Shown: in pieces, positions 22,301 through 31,504 of the stretch
Numbering within the stretch: the first letter of the stretch is position 1
Layout: every line of letters starts with the position of its first letter
Source of the DNA: an uncultured Thermomicrobiales bacterium
GTDB taxonomy: Bacteria; Chloroflexota; Chloroflexia; Thermomicrobiales; UBA6265
Direction of reading: 5' to 3'
DNA: 64,000 nt
NCBI GenBank assembly: GCA_902806335.1
Contig: CADCWG010000068.1
Coordinates: forward strand, 40,058 to 104,057
Made by a program: the position numbers and the translations under genes
Notes under the pieces: generated by a model
What the model was told of the DNA's origin: nothing
The model's input: the letters and a program-made list of their open reading frames with translations, nothing else
Database searches by the model: none

Positions 22301-23809
22301 GTGCAGTCGACGCGGACGTTGGGAAAGGTCGCCGCGCGGCCGTCGCGGGTCGCTTTTCGCGGCGCGCCCCGCTGGGTCTCCCCGGCGCTCACGCTGGGGA
22401 GCGTGACGTCGGACGCGCTCCTGATCTGGCTCGCGACCTGGCTGGCCTACCTCGTCCGCTACAAGGCCGAGGTCGGCGGGCCGATCCACTCGCTGGTCGA
22501 TCGCCCCTTCGAGACGTTCTACCCCGCCGGCGGCGTCTTCGTGGGGTTGGCGCTGGCGGTGTTCCTCGTCCGCGGGCTCTACGCCCTGCCGAGGTGGGTG
22601 GGCTACCTCGACGAGGCCTCGATGCTGGTCGGGGGGCTCACCACGTCGATGGCCGGCGTGATCCTCGGGGCCTACTTCTTCGGGTTCTTCCCGTCGCGGC
22701 TGCTCTTCGTCTACGCCTGGGCCTTCGCGGGCGGCCTGCTGCTCGCCAAGCGGGGCGGCGTGGTCTGGGCCCGGCACCGGCTCTGGCGGCGGGGGATCGG
22801 CGTCCAGCGCGTCCTCGTCGCCGGTGGGGGGGAGACCGGACGCCGGCTGATGCAGGCGCTGGCAAGCCAGGCGTCGCTTGGCTCTCGGATGGTGGGCTAC
22901 CTCGACGACAGGGCCGGCGAGCCTTCGCGTCCGGTGGCGACCGAGCGGCGGGTGCTCCGGGCCGAGCGCCTTGGGACGCTGGCCGACCTGCCCGAGGTGG
23001 TGCGGTCCGCCCCGATCGACGAGGTCATGATCGCGCTGCCGGCGGAAGACGCCGCCCAGGTCCGCGGGCTCGTCGAGCAGTGTCGGTCGGCGGGGGTGCC
23101 GTTCAAGGTCGTCCCCGACCTCTTCCAGCTCTCGCTGGACCGGGTCGACCTTGGCCAGGTCGCCGGTGTCCCCCTGATCGGCTTCCACGACGCGACGATC
23201 GGGGGCTGGCGCTTCGCGGCGAAGCGGACGGCCGACGTCCTGGTCGCGCTGACGGTGCTCGCGGTCGGGGCGCTCCCGATGGCCCTGATCGCCCTCGCGA
23301 TCCGCCGCGACACGCCCGGCCCCGTGCTGGTCCGCCAGGAGCGGGTGGGCCGCAACGGCGCCCCGTTCACGGTGACCAAGTTTCGGACGATGGTCCTCGA
23401 CGCCGAGGCCAGGCGAGCGGCCATCATCGCCGCCACCGAGGGCGCCGACCCGCGCCTCTTCAAGCGCCGCGATGACCCCAGGTTGACCGCGACGGGACGC
23501 TGGCTGCGTCGCTGGAGTCTCGACGAGCTGCCCCAGTTCTTCGAGGTCCTCCGCGGTGAGATGAGCGTGGTCGGACCGCGGCCGCCCCTCCCCGAGGAGG
23601 TTGCCCACTACGAGGAGTGGCACCGCCAGCGGCTGCTCGTCACCCCCGGGCTGACCGGACTGTGGCAGGTCAACGGGCGGAGCGGCCTGACCTTCGACGA
23701 GATGGTCCGGCTCGACCTGTTCTACGCCGAGCACTGGTCGCCGTGGCTCGACGTGAAGATCGTCCTGCGAACCCTGCCCGCGGTCCTCACCGGTCGCGGC
23801 GCCTGCTAG
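22301..23809 (+). CDS. Polyprenyl glycosylphosphotransferase (undecaprenyl-phosphate sugar transferase)
   Basis: N-terminal TM segments plus RTADVLVALTVLAVGALPMALIALAIRRDTPGPVLVRQERVGRNGAPFTVTKFRTM...WSLDELPQFFEVLRGEMSVVGPRPPLPEEV. Confidence 0.93.
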   Translation: MQSTRTLGKVAARPSRVAFRGAPRWVSPALTLGSVTSDALLIWLATWLAYLVRYKAEVGGPIHSLVDRPFETFYPAGGVFVGLALAVFLVRGLYALPRWVGYLDEASMLVGGLTTSMAGVILGAYFFGFFPSRLLFVYAWAFAGGLLLAKRGGVVWARHRLWRRGIGVQRVLVAGGGETGRRLMQALASQASLGSRMVGYLDDRAGEPSRPVATERRVLRAERLGTLADLPEVVRSAPIDEVMIALPAEDAAQVRGLVEQCRSAGVPFKVVPDLFQLSLDRVDLGQVAGVPLIGFHDATIGGWRFAAKRTADVLVALTVLAVGALPMALIALAIRRDTPGPVLVRQERVGRNGAPFTVTKFRTMVLDAEARRAAIIAATEGADPRLFKRRDDPRLTATGRWLRRWSLDELPQFFEVLRGEMSVVGPRPPLPEEVAHYEEWHRQRLLVTPGLTGLWQVNGRSGLTFDEMVRLDLFYAEHWSPWLDVKIVLRTLPAVLTGRGAC

Positions 23810-24056
23810 TCCCAGCCATCGCGGGACAGGCGAGCCCGTGGGGTCCCTCGACGCGCACCGGGGAACCGTGCGCCGGGGCCGAGACGTACTACCGGTGCTA
23901 CCCCGGACAGGGGTGCACGTCGACAACTGTTGCCCGGGGAGCGCGCCGGGCGTGGAGATCGGTCCCGATGCACGACGCGCGAACCACGCTGATCTCCTGG
24001 GCCGGTGGCTGCCACCACGGCCGCGCGGTTGCCCCTAACCCGGGAGGGGCAGGCTG

Positions 24057-24761
24057 ATGGAGCTCAAGCGTGTCCTGGCGGTCCTGATGCGGCGCTGGTG
24101 GCTCGTCTTCGGCTTGCCGCTGGCGGTGCTCGTCGGGACGGTCCTGCTGTCGTCCAGCCAGCCCTACGTCGGGACGTTTCGCGCCTCGGTCCTGATCCCC
24201 ACCGACACCGAAGAGACGGGCAACGCCGAGCGGCCCGAGCTGATGGTGATGGACGACTTCGCCCAGATCGTCAGCTCTGAGTCGTTCGCCGCCAACGTCG
24301 CCAGCCGGCTCCAGCCGGGAACGCCCGGGAGCGACCTCTCGGTGGGTGAGATCCAGCGCTCCCTGTCCGCCGACCGGCGGGGGCGGATCGGGACGGTCAA
24401 CGTGACCCGGGACGACCGCGCGGAGGCGCTCGCGATCGCGCTCGCCGCGAACGCGGTGCTGCCCGATGTCGTCAACCGCTACATGGTCGCGCAGGGCGAG
24501 CCGCGGGCGACGGTGCAGACCATCGACCAACCGTCGGTGGCCCGCCTCAACGCCGACAGCCAGACCGTGATCCTGGTGGTCCAGACGCTGGTCGCGCTCG
24601 CGGTCGGGGCGGGATTGGCGGCCCTGGCGGCGGCCCTCGACGAGAAGCTCTACGCCGAGGACGAGGTGAGCGCGGCCCTGGGCCTGCCGGTGCTGGCCGA
24701 CGTCCGTGCCCCGCGCTGGGGTCGCGCGGGCCGCGGCTGGCTCCGGGGGCAGCGCGCGTGA
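24057..24761 (+). CDS. Wzz/YveK-like polysaccharide chain-length/biosynthesis protein
   Basis: Two terminal TM helices (RRWWLVFGLPLAVLVGTVLL; VQTLVALAVGAGLAALAAALDEKL) with Wzz-like periplasmic domain. Confidence 0.8.
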   Translation: MELKRVLAVLMRRWWLVFGLPLAVLVGTVLLSSSQPYVGTFRASVLIPTDTEETGNAERPELMVMDDFAQIVSSESFAANVASRLQPGTPGSDLSVGEIQRSLSADRRGRIGTVNVTRDDRAEALAIALAANAVLPDVVNRYMVAQGEPRATVQTIDQPSVARLNADSQTVILVVQTLVALAVGAGLAALAAALDEKLYAEDEVSAALGLPVLADVRAPRWGRAGRGWLRGQRA

Positions 24762-25498
24762 CGGTGCCGACGACCTCCGACCCGCGCCGCGCCTATCCGG
24801 CGTCGGTCGGCCGCCTCAGCGGCGAGCGCACCGACTGGGACGCCGCCCACGAGGGGGACCTCGTCGACCGGCTCGTCACCGAGCGCTACCGGGCCCTCCG
24901 CGCCGCCATCGAGGCGATCGGCCGGGTGCCGCGGGCGCCCGGCGGGCCGGACGATGGCGCTCCGGTCGGTGAGGTCCACAGCCTGCTGGTCGTCGGCGTC
25001 GACCTCCCCGTGGCGATGGTTGGGTTGCGGCTGGCGACCGCCTTCGCCCAGGCGGGGCAGGAGACGCTTCTCGTTGACGCCGACCTTCGGGCGGCGCGGG
25101 AGCGGTCGCTGGCACCGGCGGCCGGGGCGGCGAGCGGACTCGCCGATTGGCTGCGCGCCGAGGACCGTGACCTGCCCTGTCCGGCCTACCCGACGGGGTC
25201 GCCCCACCTGGCGCTGGTTCCCGCCGGGCGACCGGTCGAGGCCGGCTTCGACACGGTGCGGGACGACCGGTGGTCGGCGCTGCTGCGGGGGGCGCGGGCG
25301 GAGCGGGACCGGGTCGTCGTCGTCGCCGCGCCGCTGGCCGCCGTCGCCGACGCCCTGCTCCTGGCGCGGCACGTGGACGGCGCGCTCCTCGCGGTCGCGC
25401 CCGGCAAGACCACGAGTTCGGCGGCGGTCCGCGCCCGTGACGCCCTGCGCGCCGCCGGCGGGCGCATCGTCGGCGTGGTGCTCGACGACGGACGCTGA
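24758..25498 (+). CDS. CpsD/CapB-like (BY-kinase family) protein with degenerate Walker A and Walker B
   Basis: LLVDADLR and LLARHVDGALLAVAPGKTTSSAAVRARDALRAAGGRIVGVVLDD match CpsD, but the P-loop position reads VGVDLPVAMVGLRLA; overlaps the Wzz-like stop by 4 nt. Confidence 0.75.
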   Translation: MTVPTTSDPRRAYPASVGRLSGERTDWDAAHEGDLVDRLVTERYRALRAAIEAIGRVPRAPGGPDDGAPVGEVHSLLVVGVDLPVAMVGLRLATAFAQAGQETLLVDADLRAARERSLAPAAGAASGLADWLRAEDRDLPCPAYPTGSPHLALVPAGRPVEAGFDTVRDDRWSALLRGARAERDRVVVVAAPLAAVADALLLARHVDGALLAVAPGKTTSSAAVRARDALRAAGGRIVGVVLDDGR

Positions 25499-25669
25499 CG
25501 GCGGCCTAGTGGCCCCTCCATGGCGGGGTGCTATGCGGCCGGGTCCTCCCCGCTCCGTCCCGGAGGCGACCGGTCCCGCCTGCCGCGGGCGCGACAAGGA
25601 CCGTGACACCGCCTGTCGGGCGGCGATCTCGCCCGACCAGGGCAGGCGGCAGGGACCTGGCGGTCCCCG

Positions 25670-25885
25670 CTAGCCTGTGCGTCTGGCGACGGCGACGACG
25701 GTGTTGAGCAGGTAGCTGACCGTGATCGGATCGCCGGGCTTCACGTCGGCGTCGATCGCGTCGAAGGGAAGCTGGGCGCGGAGGATCTCGTCCGGCGCGT
25801 CGGCATGGCTGTAGAAGACGCGGTAGTACCGGGTGCCGTGGATGGCATACGGCTGCAGCCCTTCCAGCCGACCCTCGACCTCCAT
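25670..25885 (-). CDS. Hypothetical protein, 71 aa
   Basis: MEVEGRLEGLQPYAIHGTRYYRVFYSHADAPDEILRAQLPFDAIDADVKPGDPITVSYLLNTVVAVARRTG; protein-like composition, GGAGAAG RBS. Confidence 0.65.
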   Translation of the reverse strand: MEVEGRLEGLQPYAIHGTRYYRVFYSHADAPDEILRAQLPFDAIDADVKPGDPITVSYLLNTVVAVARRTG

Positions 25886-25951
25886 CTTCTCCTCCGTCCG
25901 TGTCGGTGGGGTAGTTCTCCGCGGGGCACCGCCGGGGACAGCCGGTCGGTG

Positions 25952-26653
25952 CTAGGCGGGGTGGCCTTCCCTGGCGCCGCCGGCTGGACGGGCCGACGCG
26001 GCGTCGTCCTCGTCTTCCTCTGCCTCGGCGAGCCGCTCGTCCCGATTCCGGGCGTAGAGGTAGACGCCGATGGTGAGGAGCAGGAACGGGAACGCGGCGA
26101 CGCAGAACACGCCGGCGAGGATCCCGGCGTCCGGCGAGTCGGAGCGGAGCAGCAGGACCAGGCCGAGCGTCGTCGCCGCGACCAGGAGCGCGAACGCGCC
26201 GATCGCCGAGCTGGGGGTGATGCAGCCGCGGGCGTTGGTGTTGATGTCGGGAAGGCGGCGCGCCGCCACGGGGTCGACCACGTGGGACTGGGCGAGGGCC
26301 TCGACGTCCTGGAGGCGGATGTATCCCAGGCGGCCCCGCTCGAGACGGACGCGAACGTAGTCCGCCGGCGCGTCCGGGTCCTCGACGATCTCGAGCTCGG
26401 TGCCGGACGGCACGATCTCGACGAGGCGGGAGGCCGCGTCGGGCTGCTCGTGGACGCGCAGCCCCTCACTGGCGTGGAAGGCGTCGACGAGGGTCGAGCC
26501 GCAGGCGGCGCAGTAGTGGCTGCTCGCCGGGTTGAGCGCCCCGCAGAACCCGCAGTAGATCAGCGCCGACCGCCCCCGAGCGGTGGGACCGTCGCTGGGG
26601 GCCGGTGGCGCCGGCGCGGCGGCCGGATCGGGGGTGGGGCGGTTCGGGTCCAA
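25952..26653 (-). CDS. Zinc-ribbon protein with SH3b-like region and C-terminal TM helices
   Basis: LIYCGFCGALNPASSHYCAACGSTLVDAF; VHEQPDAASRLVEIVPSGTELEIVED; two hydrophobic helices. Confidence 0.75.
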   Translation of the reverse strand: MDPNRPTPDPAAAPAPPAPSDGPTARGRSALIYCGFCGALNPASSHYCAACGSTLVDAFHASEGLRVHEQPDAASRLVEIVPSGTELEIVEDPDAPADYVRVRLERGRLGYIRLQDVEALAQSHVVDPVAARRLPDINTNARGCITPSSAIGAFALLVAATTLGLVLLLRSDSPDAGILAGVFCVAAFPFLLLTIGVYLYARNRDERLAEAEEDEDDAASARPAGGAREGHPA

Positions 26654-26889
26654 AGGCCGGTGGCTCCGTCGGCGAGCGCTGAGATGGTTGGGGAAGCCGG
26701 CCCCACGAGGCGCGGGGCGCGGGCGCCGTCACGCGCGAGGGCGGCGCGCCGAGGGACTCGCGAGGGGCGGACGTGGGGTGTATACCACACGGTGCCCGCG
26801 GGACCGGCGTTGGCCGGGACGAGGTCGCTGGGGGCGTGGCAGCACTGCCACACGTGGGCGGCGGTCGAGTTGGGAGAGGTGCGCTAAGG

Positions 26890-27981
26890 ATGGGCGAGCG
26901 GGAGATTGTCTGCGGCAACTGCGGCAGTCGGAACGAGCCGACCGCGACATTCTGCGCGAACTGTGGCGCCCTGCTGGCCGCGTACCAGTCGCCGGTCGGG
27001 GCGACGGCCCCCGTCGGCGAGGTGCCGCCGCCCGAGGCCGCGTCGCCGGGTCCCGCTACCGTGTCGGCGGCGACTGTCCCCCCGGTGGTCCCCCCGGTGG
27101 TCCCCCCGGTGGTGTCCCCTTCGCCCACGCCGCAGCGGTCGGCGGGCGAAGGCGACGGCGCCACGAACCGGCCCTCGGCTGGTTCCACCATGGGAGCGTC
27201 CCGCCCGACCGCGCCCGTTGCCCCGGCGTCCGCCGCCTCCGGCCGAGTGGTCCCCGGAGGGGTCTCGACCGGACCCGAGGCCGACACCACGGCGTCGAGC
27301 CGCGCTCCGTCGGTCACGCCGTCGACGCCGGAGCGACCGGCTGGGGGGTGGGCGCCCGGCGCTCCCAGCGTCGCCGACGACAAGCGTGGGGCCGCGCCGG
27401 CCACGCCGTCCGGTTCACCGGAGCCGGCCGGTGGTCGGGGTCCCGCTCGGCCGACCCCGTCCCGGGATGCTGGGGGGCAACCGGGGGAGGTCGGCCGGTA
27501 CTGGGGTCCGACGGAGTCGGCGTCACGGGGCGACGCCGATGAGGGTTCGGCGACGAGCGGCGAAGGGGGACTCCCGGCCGCGCCGTCCTCGGCCGCTCCC
27601 CGGTGGGGGGACACCGCCGGCGGACCTCAGTCCACGCCGGGAACGGCTGCCGCTTCCCCCCACCCGGCGGGAGAAGCTGCCGCTCCGCCGCCGCCGAGCT
27701 ACCCGGGATGGACGCCCGGCCGTCCTGCGTCGTCGACGTCGACGCGGGGATCCTGGGCCCGTGGCGTCACGGGTGGTCCGGGCGGTCCTGCTCCACGGAC
27801 GGTTCTTGCCGCCGGGCTCGCGCTCTTCCTCGGCTCGTGCGTGCTCAGCTTGATCGCGTCCGCCGCCGACGCGGGCGGCCTGTTCGCGCTGCTGCTGTTC
27901 TGCACCCTGCCGCTGGGTTTCCTGACGATGATCGTCGGTGGTGTCCTCTCCGTCACGCGCCGGCCGAACCGGCGTCCGTGA
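26890..27981 (+). CDS. Zinc-ribbon protein with long Pro/Ala/Thr/Gly-rich linker and C-terminal TM segments
   Basis: MGEREIVCGNCGSRNEPTATFCANCGALLAAY; low-complexity linker; C-terminal AAGLALFLGSCVLSLIASA...LLFCTLPLGFLTMIVGGVL. Confidence 0.72.
   Translation: MGEREIVCGNCGSRNEPTATFCANCGALLAAYQSPVGATAPVGEVPPPEAASPGPATVSAATVPPVVPPVVPPVVSPSPTPQRSAGEGDGATNRPSAGSTMGASRPTAPVAPASAASGRVVPGGVSTGPEADTTASSRAPSVTPSTPERPAGGWAPGAPSVADDKRGAAPATPSGSPEPAGGRGPARPTPSRDAGGQPGEVGRYWGPTESASRGDADEGSATSGEGGLPAAPSSAAPRWGDTAGGPQSTPGTAAASPHPAGEAAAPPPPSYPGWTPGRPASSTSTRGSWARGVTGGPGGPAPRTVLAAGLALFLGSCVLSLIASAADAGGLFALLLFCTLPLGFLTMIVGGVLSVTRRPNRRP
27076..27111 (+). repeat. 12-bp tandem repeat x3 within CDS (VPP(V) units)
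   Basis: GTCCCCCCGGTG repeated three times. Confidence 0.85.
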
Positions 27982-28260
27982 CGCCGGCGGCGCCTCACGC
28001 CGCGGGTTGGGACGCTTCGACGCTGTCGGTCCCTGCCGGATCTCGCCGGTCGCACCGCCCCGGCACTGGTCGGCGCGGGAGGACCCCGATGGCCGTCACC
28101 ATCGTGCCATCGCGAGGCCCAGGTGGACCCCGGGCCGTGCTCCGCGGCACCACAGGGGGGCCGATGGGCGACTAGCCGTGCCGCAACCGGACCCGGGCCA
28201 GATCGCCCGCCGCCGGGTCCTGACATCGCGCCGAGTTAGACCCTGCCTAAACGGACTGCT

Positions 28261-28412
28261 GCTGATCGGCGGTGGTAACGAGGGGAGCCAGTGGCGGAAC
28301 CCGCCCAGGCAAGCCTCGACGCCAGTGGCTCACGCACGAGGCCGGCTCAGGCCGGCCGCGGACCGACCGGACGAGGCCCGGGCAGTCCTCCGGATGACGT
28401 GCGATACCGGAT
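28261..28412 (-). repeat. Dispersed intergenic repeat, copy 4
   Basis: Reverse strand GCGGCCGGCCTGAGCCGGCCTCGTGCGTGAGCC...GTTACCACCGCCGATCAGC matches the conserved core and 3' motif. Confidence 0.7.
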
Positions 28413-28553
28413 CCAGCCAGTTGCCGCGGCATTCGCGCCCGCTCGCCCCGCCCAACCCGCTCGGCCCGGGTCGCCATCGCCCCCAAGACCGCTGACCCTG
28501 GGGTGCGCGCCGCGCGGGACCGGCCATCCCCGCGCCCCCGACCCCTCCCCCGC

Positions 28554-29264
28554 TCACCCGGACTCGGGGGATCCAGCGGGCGACGAGCGGACCTGGAGTT
28601 GGCTCGGTTGTCCCGCGGCGCGGCGGCGGTAGTGGTCGTCGAGGTTGGTGTGGTCGAAGATCGACCCGCCCCGGCCGACGGTCGCGAGGATCGCCGCCTC
28701 GCGGCGCTGCACCTCCTCGGCCGCCGGCACCAGGTCGGTGACCCGAGCCGCCGGAACGACGACGACCCCGTCGCCGTCCCCGAAGATGAGGTCTCCAGCC
28801 GCCACGACGACGCCGCCGACCGGGACCGTCGCGACGGCCCCCCGCGCGACATCGGTGGTGCCGGCGCGAGGTGTGGTGCCGCGGGCGTAGATCGGGAGCC
28901 GGGTCTCGCTCAGCCGGGCAGTGTCGCGGCAGTACCCATCGACGACGATCCCGGTCAGCCCGCGGCGCTCGGCTTCGGCGGCGAACAGCTCGCCGACGAC
29001 CGCCCGGTCCGACGCCGCCGCGATGAGCAGGGCCTCGCCGGCCTGGGCGTCCGCCAGCGCCCGCCAGACCTCCAGAAAGTCGAGGTCGCAGACGACGGGC
29101 CGGGCGACCCCGATCATCCGGCCTCCCCGCGAGACCCGGTGGATCGCGGGGTCCACGACGCCGATCGGCACGCCGGTGGCGGCTGCCGCGTCGCACAGCG
29201 ACGCGGCGTCCAATTCTTCGAGCCGCTCCCGGTACTCGGCGAACGGCATCGGCGCCATGGTCAT
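28554..29264 (-). CDS. RraA-like family protein
   Basis: MPFAEYRERLEELDAASLCDAAAATG..., ERRGLTGIVVDGYCRDTARLSETRLPIYARGTTPRAG...VAAGDLIFGDGDGVVVVPA. Confidence 0.9.
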   Translation of the reverse strand: MTMAPMPFAEYRERLEELDAASLCDAAAATGVPIGVVDPAIHRVSRGGRMIGVARPVVCDLDFLEVWRALADAQAGEALLIAAASDRAVVGELFAAEAERRGLTGIVVDGYCRDTARLSETRLPIYARGTTPRAGTTDVARGAVATVPVGGVVVAAGDLIFGDGDGVVVVPAARVTDLVPAAEEVQRREAAILATVGRGGSIFDHTNLDDHYRRRAAGQPSQLQVRSSPAGSPESG

Positions 29265-29720
29265 CGTCTCCTCCCACCTCCCGTTTGCCTGGCGTGCCGG
29301 TCCGGCCGTCTCCCGCGAGGCGCGGTTCGCCCCAAGGTGCGTCCCGACCGTCACGAGGATCTGCCGACGCGCCGCGCCGAGACCCAACGGGTTACCGGGC
29401 CCCGCAGATCGATTCGGTCACGGTGCAACGTCGTCAGAAGCGGTGCCCGACGTCAGCAATCGTTCCGGTTGGTCGCCCGCGGACCCGCGTTGACAGCCAC
29501 CGAACGGATAAGCGGTCCATCCGCCGCCGGTGTCGCCGCCCATCCCGTCAGGTGTTCGACAGGGCGACGGAGGTAGTGGTCTCACCAGTGGTCACGGGAC
29601 GATTGGCGTCGTGCCACTCGTCGTCACCTTGCGCCGGACCAGGACGGAGCGAGGCAAGTCTCGCCGGGCGGTCGACCGAGTCGTCCTGGGGCCAGAACCG
29701 CCCGTCGGGGCACCCGCTCG

Positions 29721-31385
29721 TCAGACGCCGAGGGCCACCCCCTCCGCCCGAGGGTCGGAGCCGCCGACCAGCGTGCCGTGCTCCGGGTCGCGGACGATGG
29801 CCTGGACCGCACCTCCGCCGGACCAGGGCGCCTGCCGCACCAGCCGGTGCCCCCGGGCCTCGAGGCCGGCGATCGTCTCGTCGCCGAGCCGGGACTCGAC
29901 CCGCAGCTCGAACGGGTTGGGCAGCGTCGACGGGTCGGTGCCCGGCCAGCTCGTCCAGCGCGGCTGCTCGATCGCGGCCTGGACGTCGAGCCCAGCGTCG
30001 AGGAGACCGACCAGGGTCTGCAAGTTCCACTGCGGCTGGCCGTCACCGCCCGGAGTGCCGCCGACCAGCACGGGGCGTCCGGCCGCGTCGGCGACGAGGT
30101 AGCAGTTGAGGGTGTGCATGGTCTTCTTGCCGGGGGCGTACACGTTCGGGTGACCGTCCTCCAGGCTGAAGCCGCGACCCGCCCGGTTGTTGAGCACCAC
30201 GCCGGTGTCGCCGGCGACCATGCCGCAGCCGAAGGCCGCGGAGACGGACTGGATCAGCGACACCATCATGCCCTGGCCGTCCACGACGCAGAGGTAGGTG
30301 GTGTCGCCGTCCTGGTGCTCGCCGGACGGCACGTCGGCGGCCGCCCGGTCGGGGTCGATCCGGCAGTACCTGGTCGCGGCCCACTCCGGCGAGAGGATCT
30401 TGTCCAGCGGGACGTCCCGGAAGGTCGGGTCGGCCGCGTAGGCGAGCCGGTCGGCGTAGGCGAGCTTCTTGGCCTCGACCAGGAGGTGGACGCCGGCGGC
30501 CGTGCCGACCCCGAGCGCGGCGAGGTCCGCGCGGGCCGCGATGTTGAGCGCCTCGAGCAGGATCAGCCCCTGCGTCGGCAGGCCGGTCTGGTAGACGGTG
30601 TGGCCGCGGTAGGTCGTCTTGATCGGCGCGGCGAGTTCGGTCCGGTGGTCGGCGAAGTCGCCAGGGGCGAGGGCACCACCGGCCTCGGCGATCGCCGCCG
30701 TCATCCGGCGGGCGATGTCGCCGCGGTAGAACGCGTCCGGCCCTCCCTGGGCGATCTCGCACAGGGTCCGGCCGAGGTCGGCCTGGACGAGCCGGGCGCC
30801 GGCGGGCGGCGGGCCCCCACCGGCGAGGAAGACGTCGCGAGACGCGGGGAACCCGCCGAGCAGCTCCGCGTTGTCGGCGATCGCCCCGGCCCCGAGCGGG
30901 GTGAGCGAGAAACCGTCGGCGGCGTGGGCGATCGCCGGTTCGGCGAGCTCGGCGAAGGGGCGGCTCCCCCACCGCTGGAGCATCGCGAAGTAGGCGTCGA
31001 CCATGCCCGGGACGGCGACGGCGAGGGGGCCGCGGTAGGGCATCCGGGTGCCGCCGTCCCCGGCGGCGCGCATCTGGGCGATCGTCGCGCCGCGCGGCGC
31101 GATGCCGCTGCCGAGGACCGAAACCGTCTCGCCGGTCCCGCCGTCGGCGCCGGGTGCATGGACGATCGCGAAGAGGTCGCCGCCGAGGCCGCACATCTCG
31201 GGCATCGTGACCGCGGCGGTGAGCGCCGCGGCGACGGCGGCGTCGACCGCGTTGCCCCCGCGCTGGAGCGCGTCCCGCCCGGCGGCGCTGATGAGCGGGT
31301 GGGCGCTGGCGACCATGCCGTCCCGGGCGAAGACCGGTGGCTGGCGGTGGGTGACCTCGTCGCCCGGGAACCCGATGGTCGGCAC
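29721..31385 (-). CDS. ggt: Gamma-glutamyltransferase family protein
   Basis: ISAAGRDALQRGGNAVDAAVAAALTAAVTMPEMCGLGGDLFA; catalytic GDTTYLCVVD; GGTPGGDGQPQW; GTG start after GAGAGGAGAGG. Confidence 0.93.
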   Translation of the reverse strand: MPTIGFPGDEVTHRQPPVFARDGMVASAHPLISAAGRDALQRGGNAVDAAVAAALTAAVTMPEMCGLGGDLFAIVHAPGADGGTGETVSVLGSGIAPRGATIAQMRAAGDGGTRMPYRGPLAVAVPGMVDAYFAMLQRWGSRPFAELAEPAIAHAADGFSLTPLGAGAIADNAELLGGFPASRDVFLAGGGPPPAGARLVQADLGRTLCEIAQGGPDAFYRGDIARRMTAAIAEAGGALAPGDFADHRTELAAPIKTTYRGHTVYQTGLPTQGLILLEALNIAARADLAALGVGTAAGVHLLVEAKKLAYADRLAYAADPTFRDVPLDKILSPEWAATRYCRIDPDRAAADVPSGEHQDGDTTYLCVVDGQGMMVSLIQSVSAAFGCGMVAGDTGVVLNNRAGRGFSLEDGHPNVYAPGKKTMHTLNCYLVADAAGRPVLVGGTPGGDGQPQWNLQTLVGLLDAGLDVQAAIEQPRWTSWPGTDPSTLPNPFELRVESRLGDETIAGLEARGHRLVRQAPWSGGGAVQAIVRDPEHGTLVGGSDPRAEGVALGV

Positions 31386-31414
31386 GTCCCTCTCCTCTCG
31401 CTCGTCCCCGTCGG

Positions 31415-31442
31415 CGGACCGAGCACGCGCGTGCTCGGTCCG
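31415..31442. promoter_or_regulatory. Perfect 28-bp palindrome upstream of ggt (operator or hairpin)
   Basis: CGGACCGAGCACGCGCGTGCTCGGTCCG is identical to its reverse complement. Confidence 0.55.
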
Positions 31443-31504
31443 GCTCGGACGGCCTAGGGTACCGGGACCGGACGGACCCGGCCACCGGGGCCGCGTGGTT
31501 CGCC

